Assembly: GCA_940671915.1 (NCBI GenBank)
Contig: CALNVZ010003433.1
Location: 26,313,981 to 26,377,980 of the forward strand
DNA from: Paracentrotus lividus
Taxonomy: Eukaryota > Echinodermata > Echinoidea > Camarodonta > Echinidae
DNA length: 64,000 nucleotides
Reading direction: 5' to 3'
Positions 56,073 to 64,000 of the stretch are shown here, one piece after another. Made by a program: the position numbers and the translations under genes. The notes under the pieces were generated by a model. The model did no database searches. It saw only the letters and a program-made list of their open reading frames with translations, and had not been told where the DNA came from. Each line of letters starts with the position of its first letter. Position 1 is the first letter of the stretch.

Positions 56073-57078
56073 GGCCCTCCCCTCTTTCAATGTCTTTACA
56101 TAGAGTGATCAAATATGGATTTATAGCAAGGTGGTTGATGACATATAAAGCTTATATACTTAGAATAAATTCTATCAATTGAACATTATGATATCTTTGT
56201 GAATTTTAGCTGATATTTTGTTTGTGACAGGTGAAGGTCGTAACTAAAGGAGCTCTTATGTCTGTATTTCTATATCAGTAGATTTTTTTAGTGTTTAGAT
56301 GTTACACTAATGATACCTGTATACATGTAGATCTATGCAGTTGTACTTAATTTTTTTTGTTTCTCAACAGTATTAATTTGCTGCAATGGATATGAGGCAA
56401 ATCATATATAGAGCATGTATACGCATTTATTTGTGTGCTATGCAAATTTATGTTCTGATTCAATGATATATAGTTCTTTTGTTCATGTCACTGTTTTTTG
56501 TTGTGAAATGGAAAAGATGTGTAAAAACATTATGTGAGCAGCAACCCAATTAAATTAAACTATATTCATTCTCCTCTCAGAGTGTGCTACAAAATCTTAC
56601 AACAGTGCTCAGTTGTCAGCAATGTTCTGTTGAAACCTGATTAGAAGTTGCTAATGTTTGCCATTGCACATACATGTTATAAAAACAAATAAGATATAGA
56701 AAGTATATATGATGGTGCTGTAAAAACTTTTTTAAAGTTGAAATTTCATACTATTTTGTGATATCTTCAGTAAGAGCACTGCAGGGATTGTACTCGTGTT
56801 TTCATATTCTGTTATCTTGCCTTTTATTTATCTTGATGATGGTTTATATATCTGTTGAAATAGGGATAAATCATGTAGGATAGTTCAGTCCTTTTATGCA
56901 CAATGAAAGAAAGTCTTGAATTCTGGTAAGGACAAAAAATAATCAGTTACTGTCCACTCAAATCCACTGGTCAATAAGTCATGTGCACATTTCTCTTCAT
57001 GTAGGTCTCCTTTAATTTCTGAAACAAACATTACAAATCATTCTAAGGACGATTATTGCATTAAAATCATTAACTCCT

Positions 57079-57290
57079 CCCCCCCCCCCCCCTCCAAAAA
57101 AAAAACAAAACAAACAAACAAAAAAGAACAAAAAAGAACCAAACAAAGAACAAAACAAAATTAAAAACAAAAACTAAATAAATAAAAACAAAAACAAAAC
57201 CAGCAAACAAACACACACACACACACACACACAAACAAACAAACAAAAAACAGAGAAATCAACTAACAAAATACAAAAACATAGCTGAGA
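57079..57290. repeat. A/C-rich low-complexity tract with (AC)n
   Basis: CCCC run, then AAAACAAAC-type sequence, a 20-bp (AC)n core and AAAC units. No coding content. Confidence 0.85.
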
Positions 57291-58574
57291 GGTCTATTCA
57301 GAGATATTTACTTCATCCCCATTTTGCTATGTTGTTGTTAATTGACTTCATAGTGGTTTTGTCAAAATGTGCCAAGAAATATACCGTAATGTGTCTTCTT
57401 GTTTATTGTTAGAATGATTGATTTATGCAAAGTATATATTCAGGTTCAAATATGTTCATGAACAAAAACATTGAAAGCACTTTTAAAGAGGCCGCAATAG
57501 TGGCCACTTCTGGTAATTTGTACAAAGTGGTATTACTAGTATGGTAGTTCAAAATAAGAAGAATATACTTTTATGATATATTATACTAGAATATATTTTG
57601 AAGATTGATACATGTAGTATATTACTGTTTGTTAGAGACTACAAGATATGTAGTTGTTTTAGAGTATGTTATAGGTAGAGTGAAATAGAGTAGAGAAACT
57701 TAAATACTTTTTTATCAAAAGGATATAATCGTCTCAAAATTGTTTTCTTTTGTATGGCACCCTTTAAGTTAAAGGTGCACTGTGCTAGGTGATTGTCTAG
57801 CTCTATGATTTATCTACAAAAGATGTGTGTATTTTGAGCTTTAGTCTTGGCAAATATGCCTTTTGATACAAGTATTGACAATAATTTATTTCAGTTCATA
57901 TAATTTCAGTTTATCAAATGACTTTGACTTGTATTGGAAAACAGGAATCTAATATGGAAGAGCAGTTGAATTGGTTTATTTGTGGTAAATACATGTATGT
58001 AAAGAATAGGGGACAAAGTTGTAACTGTGTAAAGTGGGCATATATCATAAGGCAATGTAATTGAAATGTTGCATTGAGAGTTAGGGAATGGGACCGTTTG
58101 AAAAGTTCAGGACCCGAGGTGATGCTCGAGACTACTCGTACATAGTGACTTTAAATAACAACTTGAAATGCTCAAGGAATAGTACCATGCCTACAATCAA
58201 ACCTGTCTACTCGGTTGGTGCCTTGGTTTAGAAGCGGCCTTACATAAATGTAGAAGTGCTAAGTTTAATACATGTAGTAGCATTTAGTTAATTTTCAGTT
58301 GGAATCTTTAAAAAAATATTATTTAGATAAAATGCACTTCTAGTAAAGTGCATCTTGATGTACATGTAGGTCTAACTATGTTTCCCCCCCCCCCCCCCTT
58401 CTTGATCATATTATCTTTATTTGTGTGTAAATAAACAATTTGTACTGTTCTGAATCTTGGCATCACATATTTGTTTTGATTTGTGTCATTGCTTTTTTTT
58501 TTTTGCAATAGGCTAAAAATGTGTCTAAACTGAGGTTTTGAACCTCCCCCCCCCTTGTCTTCATTCCTGAGGGT

Positions 58575-58799
58575 GTAACACAAAGACTTACAATTTATAA
58601 AAAGTTACGACTGATTTTTTTCTGGATAGCTTCATTTGAAAACCAGGTGGTCATGGATTATGATTTGGATATGATTAAGAGTAGGGTTAGGGCTAGGGTT
58701 AGGATTAAGATCATCTCTTTTGGAGCATCCTGTCCATGATGAGGCTACCGAGAAAAAATCAATCGTAACTTTTTATCAATCGTAAGTCTTTGGTGTGTC
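58575..58799. mobile_element. MITE with 50-bp inverted ends and an internal GGGTTAGGG stretch
   Basis: ACACAAAGACTTACAATTTA..AAAAGTTACGACTGATTTTTT at the left is inverted at the right (AAAAAATCAATCGTAACTTTTTATCAATCGTAAGTCTTTGG, written here in two joined blocks of about 20). The centre contains GTAGGGTTAGGGCTAGGGTT AGG, a telomere-like but short run. Confidence 0.75.
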
Positions 58800-59326
58800 T
58801 TTCATGGGCAGAATGCATAAAATGTAATTGCTTATACTAGTACTTTACTTTTAACTCATTTTTTCTGTTTCCAAATGGTAAAATAAACAATTACAATCAC
58901 ATTAAATTTAAATAAATGTGTGCACAAAGTTCTAGTATTAAAAAAGCAATTACTTTTAGACTTTTTATCTATATGCAGTTTCACAGGTTTTGATGAAATA
59001 ACTTTTTTAGGTTAATCTCCAGATACAAATGTAATCAGTAAAAGGGTGTCTTGTCTCTACATGTAGGGCATTGGGCCCTCGCTCTCCTACCTAAAGAAAA
59101 ATATAGCTGTAACCTAGTCTGCAAGCACAGACTCAATTTGACACTTAACATTTCAGTCTAGAGTGGAGACTAGCCTCCAAACTTACTGTCTGTGTCCCTT
59201 GTTGGGAGAAGCTACAGTACACGAATGAATCTAGTTCTTAACTTCGGACCCTAGTAAGCGAACAACATGGGTTTGTGCCTGCAAACTAGCTGTAAATCTG
59301 TGAAAGGAAAGTCGTTCCCATAAAAT
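58800..59326. other. Non-coding AT-rich DNA
   Basis: No gene, array or clear inverted repeat was recognised between the flanking MITEs. Confidence 0.7.
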
Positions 59327-59596
59327 GTATAGGTTACAGAGATGTCAACACTACAAAATAATTATAACATTAGAAATTAGAACGCAAATAACCCAAATAG
59401 TTAAAACAGCTGAAACAAATGTCTTGTTAACAAGAGAAAGAAAACCATCGATTTGAACTCGTTCCTTAAATTGAATGACGGAGCAAAATGTTATTATTCA
59501 TGCTTTCTCTAGTGAGAAGTCATTTGTTTTAGCTGTTCGTGTTCTAATTTCTAATGTTATAATTATTCCGTATTGTTGACATCACTGAGGTTATAT
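59327..59596. mobile_element. MITE with inverted ends of about 90 bp
   Basis: TATAGGTTACAGAGATGTCA, AATAATTATAACATTAGAAA and TTAGAACGC on the left are inverted on the right (TGTTCTAATTTCTAATGTTA, TGACATCACTGAGGTTATAT). CAGCTGAAACAAATG and CATTTGTTTTAGCTG pair further inward. About 270 bp, no coding capacity. Confidence 0.78.
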
Positions 59597-59604
59597 ATGT
59601 AGTA

Positions 59605-59670
59605 CAGTCACCCTTGCTTAAGTCGAACTCAATAAGTCCAATAATCACCTAAGTTGAAGGTCTTTTCAAG
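59605..59670. repeat. AAGTCGAAC-type repeat end, copy 1
   Basis: ACAGTCACCCTTGCTTAAGTCGAAC is echoed at 63952-63987 (ACAGTCAACCTTGCTGAAGTCAAAC) and in part at 61555-61680 (GAGTCGATCTTACTTTAAGT; CTCTCCTAAGTCGAACAG). These look like ends of one MITE family, but I could not pair full elements. Confidence 0.45.
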
Positions 59671-60146
59671 TTGTCTCTTCTGTATATTCTACTGTTTCTA
59701 ACCCTTCATGAGTCAATTTTTTTTTTAAGTAGAAACTATTTCTTCAAGCCCAACAGATTAAACTTAGGCAAGGTTGATTGTACCTGGACCACAATACTCT
59801 TTCACTCTCTTGAAAAGTTTTTTTTTTTTTTTTTTTTTTTGCCAGCTCTCAAAAACCTCCCATTAAGATTTCTAGGCATATGTGCATTTCCAAATGTTTT
59901 TATTTTATTACAGCAGCATAATTTTACATCAAAATGATACTTGCAACTGGTCATAAAAAGGGGTTATTCTGAAGTGTTCTGTGCTACACATTTGCACTTA
60001 TGATATTTGAAATAATACTTGTAACTGTATTGATACAGGATGAACCAAATGCAGCATTTAATGCAATAGAATAGTTTACCTCACACACACATCCATGGCC
60101 TTCCTATATACAGAGGTTAAAATTGTTACAATATTACTGTACTCTA

Positions 60147-61042
60147 TGGCCCATATTCACAAAGGTGGCCTAAAGTTAAAGGGGAATCCAACCCAAGGAG
60201 AGAATCAACCTTACAGGAAAGAGGAAATGAGAGGAGCAATCTAAAAAAAGTTTCATCAAAATCGGTTATAAAATAAGAGAGTTATGGAAGTTTGAAAAGT
60301 CTAGTTGTTCCTTCTATGGGGATCCTCAAATTGGCATCATCGGCTTCAAAATGGCCGATCTTATGGACAACTCTCCATTCGTTTTGTACACAAATTTTCA
60401 GATTTTCCCCATTTTCTTTCGAAATATATCTTACCTCCTTCTAAGCTCAACATATGTTGTGTGAAATATATTTTCCCATGACATATTTTGAGCTCAGAAG
60501 TAAAGAAGACATATTTCGAAAGAAAATGGGGAAAATCTGAAAATTTGTGTACAAAACGAATGGAGAGTTGTCCATAAGATCGGCCATTTTGAAGTCGATG
60601 ATGCCAATTTGAGGATCCCCGTAGAAGGAACAACTAGACTTTTCAAACTTCCATAAACTCTTATTTTATAACCGATTTTGATGAAACTTTTTTTAGATTG
60701 CTCCTCTCATTTTCCTCTTTCCTGTAAGGTTGATTCTCTCCTTGGGTTGGATTCCCCTTTAAGCCTAGCTTAAATCCTTGGTTTAACTATGACTAGCCAA
60801 AAGGAAGACAAATGTGTCTATGTTGCAATGTTCCTTACACGTTTACTGGATTCTGGAATCATATCAGTGGTTAGTAAAACTTGTGTACTTATCATTCCCA
60901 TGCAGTTTTTAATAGTTTAAGTACCAACGATGCTGTTAAATAGAACATTTACTTTTCAAGATTGTCTCCCATTTTGCTAGTCGTAGTTAAACTACGGATT
61001 TAAGCTGGGCTTAACTTTAGGCCACCTTTTTTAATACGGGCC
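60147..61042. mobile_element. Outer MITE, interrupted by a nested MITE
   Basis: GGCCCATATTCACAAAGGTG and GCCTAAAGTTAA at the left; TTAACTTTAGGCCACC and ACGGGCC at the right. After the nested insertion the left arm resumes GCCTAGCTTAAATCC..GGTTTAACTA and pairs with TAGTTAAACTACGGATTTAA GCTGGGC. Without the nested element it is a plain TIR element of about 310 bp. Confidence 0.8.
60180..60758. mobile_element. Nested 579-bp foldback MITE with TTAA target duplication
   Basis: AGGGGAATCCAACCCAAGGA at the left is inverted at the right (TCCTTGGGTTGGATTCCCCT). The arms stay near-identical for about 260 bp toward a short centre. TTAA flanks both ends (60176-60179 and 60759-60762), while the uninterrupted arm of the outer element has a single TTAA at that point, which proves the duplication. 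The 90-codon frame at 60361-60633 on the minus strand is read from the two arms and is not a gene. Confidence 0.9.
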
Positions 61043-61082
61043 TATACGGACATCACATATTGAATGAAGAATATAACATGAC

Positions 61083-61285
61083 TACTGTATAAGCCAATAT
61101 TTCCGCGTACAGATATTTTCGCGATTTTTGGCCAGTTGGGGAAATTCGCGGGAGCAAAATTTCGCGATTTTGGTGATGATTTCATTACCATAAATAGCCT
61201 TGTAATGAAGTGGAAATTTTCGCGATGACTGGCTCGCGAAATTCGCGAAAATAAAGTCACCGCGAAAATAACCACTTATACAGTA
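61083..61285. mobile_element. MITE with TACTGTATAAG ends, copy 2
   Basis: TACTGTATAAGCCAATATTT.CCGCG at the left; CGCGAAAATAACCACTTATA CAGTA at the right. Interior words TTTCGCGA and GCGAAATTCGCGAAAAT recur in both directions. Confidence 0.8.
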
Positions 61286-61871
61286 TATTTAAATTATTTT
61301 GCCAATTACAATCCAAACGATTTTTTCGTACATAAAATAATTAACTAAAACTGGTGACAAACATTTTTAGTCAATATTTCAGACTCCCATTATGAGCATG
61401 ATACCACGTCTCAAAATCACCAATACTTGTAACAAGAACAACAGAACAAGTACATTGTATCAGAGGTAGTATAGAATATTATTGATAGCTCTTACTCTGA
61501 ATTTAACTTGCTCATACTTTTGAATAGTTAACAAGTGTTTAATATAGTCAACTCTGAATGAGTCGATCTTACTTTAAGTCGAAAAGTCACTTAAATCCAA
61601 GCAATTTTTTAATCCAGATTGTACATGTGTTTAATATTCACCTCTCCTAAGTCGAACAGATTTCCGTGGTCCCAAGAGCTTTGACATTGAAAGAGTTGCC
61701 TGTAATTGGAAAGTTCAAAATCTAGTTTTTGAAAACCCAGCAAATAAAAGCTGGCAATTCATTGGTGGTTTTAGTCAGCAGGTCCCAAGTACATACAACA
61801 ACAAAAAACCAAAAAAACATTGAGCATGACTAGTACAATTTTATCATACAATTTGTAAAGATACTTATTAA
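61286..61871. other. Non-coding AT-rich DNA
   Basis: Apart from AAGTCGAA-type repeat words (61555-61680) I see nothing in this stretch. Confidence 0.65.
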
Positions 61872-62281
61872 AACTGGTGTATAGTTTTGAGAGAAGGGAA
61901 AATTTAATTTGGATTCATAGTTAGATAATATGAAAGATTGATTCCTATAACTATAATAAAGAAAATTATATTACTTGAAATCTTGTTTTAGTGTCTTTAT
62001 TTCACAATATAAGTATAACACGTGGAAAGTCGGGGACCCGACACCAACTCAGTGTTCACATGGAAAACCAATGGGAATTCCCTTGTGTGGGTGATACACA
62101 CAGATCTTTACGCTCCGTTCATGTTTCTTTCAAACATTTTCACCAAAATTCACTGGAAATCATGAAGGGAATATCACAAAATCTCTCACACATATCTTTT
62201 TAGTGCAATGTGGACAACATGAGATTATATTTGATCGGTTTAATGCCGATTTCTTTTTGTTATCAAAACTATACACCAGCT
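61872..62281. mobile_element. TTAA-flanked MITE, family A copy 2
   Basis: AACTGGTGTATAGTTTTG at the left and CAAAACTATACACCAGCT at the right, TTAA on both sides. It aligns with 42668-43133 through TAGTGTCTTTATTTCA, GTCGGGGACCCG, GGAAAACCAATGGG and TGCAATGTGGACAACATG. It is about 55 bp shorter than copy 1. Confidence 0.85.
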
Positions 62282-62393
62282 TTAAACACAAGAAATTGAA
62301 TTGTATCGAAATCTATATTTGCAAAGGGAAGTCATCCAAACTATCAATACAACTTTAGAAGCAAGCATACAAATAATACAAAAATAGCATTTT

Positions 62394-63200
62394 TATGCCT
62401 CCGACACCGAAGGTGGTGCCGGAGGCATCATGTTTTCGGGTTGTCCGTCCGTCCGTACGTCCGTCCGTACGTCCGTCTGTACGTCCGTCCGTACGTCCCG
62501 TTTGCTCGTTATCGCGATATCTCAAGAACCGTTTGAGATATGAACTTCAAACTGAGGGAGAGTATGTATCATCAAAGGAAGATGATCTGATTAGATTTTA
62601 GAGTACGTAGGTCAAAGGTCAAGGGTCACAGAGGTCAAATTGTGAAATTCCATGTAAATAAGTTCGTTATCGCGATATCTCAAGAACCGTTTGAGATATG
62701 AGCTTCAAACTGAGGGAGAGTATGTATCATTATAAGAAGATGATCTGATTAGATTTTGGTGTATGTAGGTTAAAGGTCAAGGGTCACAGAGGTCAAATTG
62801 TGAAATTCTATGTAAATAACTTCGTTATGGCGCTATCTTGAAAACCAGTTGAGATATGAGCTTGAAACTTGGGGGTAGTATGTATCACCATAGGAAGACG
62901 ATCTGATTAGATTTTGGAGTATGTAGGTCAAAGGTCAAGGGTCACAGGTCAATTTGTGAAATTACATATATCTCAAGAACCAATTGAGATATGAGCTTTA
63001 AACTTAGGGGTATTATGTATCACCATATGAAGATGATTTGATTAGATTTTGGAGTATGTAGGTCAAAGGTCACAGAGGTCAAAATGTTAAATTCCAGGTA
63101 CAGACTTGTGCCATATGCCAATGTGCCATATATTTCTGATCAGGCAATTGTGGAGGCATATATTTCGACCGTGCGCGGTCGAGGATTCATCTTGTTTTTT
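62394..63200. mobile_element. Dispersed repeat with AGGTCA arrays, copy 2
   Basis: Same architecture as 48652-49445: GCCTCCGACACCGAAGGTGG hairpin, GTCCGTCCGTACGTCC runs, about four units of roughly 155 bp, and the GACCGTGCGCGGTCGAGGAT, TCATCTTG end. AGGTCAAAGGTCA occurs at about 62609, 62924 and 63058, with a mutated version at about 62768. The open frame over the CCGT run (Arg-Pro-Ser-Val repeats) is not a gene. Confidence 0.87.
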
Positions 63201-64000
63201 TCAATTATTCTTGTGCAAACATAACCCTGTTAATGACTATCAATGATTGCAAATTATAAATTATAAGCATATTGATTGACTATTTTTAATACCCTTTGCA
63301 GTATTGGCAATATATAAATAGCTTTTCATCTACATGTATTTGGTTAAACAACCATTTTGCAAAAATGGCATGTTAATTGTATAAATAATCTTCGGCAGTT
63401 GTTTGTCTACTTGTAAGGTCTCTAATTAAATAAGCTATGTTTAAATACTTGACTGTTAAGTGCATTATTAATAGCTTAAAATTCGGTTTGTCACATTTAT
63501 CACATGTTTATACAAACAAGAATTAATCTAAAACCTTATCTTCAGCTATCATTTTTTTTTTTTTTTTTTTTTACAAAGACCTGTGATACGAAGGTTCAAT
63601 AATCTATTTCTGAAACACCTCTGAGAGATGAGCAATTTGTATAGCGTGAAATAGACCATAAGATGTTGTAAAAAAATATAAATATCTAATGCCCAGATAA
63701 CATGATATTTTAATGTTTTCTGAGGGTTTCAATGAGCCCATGTACATCATTAGAAAAAATGATCACTTTTTACTAGGATTTTATTTATGCATTTATACTT
63801 TTAAATCTAATTGAGTTCAAATGTACTTTAATATTTCCAAATGAGAAAATAAATAATTACAATCTTTTTTGGACCTTGCAGCTTAGATTATTATTTTTTT
63901 TAAATCATTGTTAACGGATGTCTTTAACAGATGGTTCTTCCAAAATCAGTTACAGTCAACCTTGCTGAAGTCAAACTTGCATAAGTCATTATCGCCTCAC
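63201..64000. other. Non-coding AT-rich DNA to the window end
   Basis: Contains a T run at 63551-63572 and, at 63948-64000, the start of another AAGTC-type repeat end cut by the window edge. No gene is visible. Confidence 0.7.

Larger units (their letters stand above)
55745..58574. other. Downstream non-coding DNA with simple repeats
   Basis: Contains a (CT)n run at 56008-56028, C runs interrupted once by G at 56038-56072, C and A runs and AAAC-type low complexity at 57079-57290 with (AC)n at 57212-57232, and a C run at 58384-58398. No gene is visible. Confidence 0.7.

Noticed and set aside
58684..58706. Candidate interstitial telomere
   Set aside because: Only about three imperfect units, placed symmetrically inside a TIR element; kept as a curiosity, not called as a telomere.
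60361..60633. 90-codon minus-strand frame
   Set aside because: It is read across the two arms of a foldback MITE and has no independent support.
62395..62601. 68-codon frame with RPSVRPSVRPSV repeats
   Set aside because: It is the translation of the GTCCGTCC run within a dispersed repeat; the other copy at 48652 is not open in the same way.

Overview
The window is animal nuclear DNA. It is AT-rich, has one gene broken into small exons with consensus GT-AG introns, and is dense in short inverted-repeat transposons and microsatellites. Frequent intronic TACATGTA and TAGGCCTA palindromes, a DIRS-type retroelement and the repeat families suggest a marine invertebrate, most likely an echinoderm such as a sea urchin. 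That placement is inference, not proof.

One host gene dominates, on the + strand from about 3678 to 55028. It is a leprecan-family collagen prolyl 3-hydroxylase (P3H). I resolve eleven coding exons with compatible phases: 3678-4250, 7623-7775, 17245-17416, 27560-27685, 28196-28419 (or on to a stop at 28884), 46691-48166, 49501-49608, 50266-50361, 50906-51056, 53961-54148 and 54822-55028. Exons 1-5 give the TPR-like, four-CxxxC amino-terminal half. Exons 7-11 give the Fe(II)/2-oxoglutarate dioxygenase half with HxD, distal H and 2OG-binding R. Between them lies a 492-residue, strongly acidic exon 6 that I do not know from vertebrate P3Hs. Exon 5 has two plausible ends. One is a donor that splices into the catalytic half. 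The other is read-through to a stop, which gives a CRTAP-like, non-catalytic protein. The locus may therefore make both partners of the collagen 3-hydroxylation complex. No KDEL-type tail is encoded.

Layout. 1-3600: minisatellite, TATCTG/GAC simple repeats, and a striking block (about 2030-2800) that is a copy of the adjacent 2805-3575 with nearly every T read as G, almost certainly an assembly or base-calling artefact. 3678-7775: exons 1-2 and a GAT/GGT-rich intron. About 9250-16740: a DIRS-like tyrosine-recombinase retrotransposon inside intron 2, with inverted terminal repeats, frameshifted reverse transcriptase, RNase H and recombinase, and an internal 1.15-kb tandem duplication. 17245-28884: exons 3-5, several inverted-repeat elements, a perfect 71-bp palindrome and a decayed copy of the start of exon 4. 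28885-46690: an 18-kb intron with at least eight MITE or foldback elements. 46691-55028: the rest of the gene, including a repeat carrying arrays of AGGTCA half-sites just upstream of exon 7. 55029-64000: non-coding, with further MITEs (one nested pair has a reconstructable TTAA target) and a second copy of the AGGTCA-bearing repeat. I see no RNA gene, CRISPR array or second host gene.
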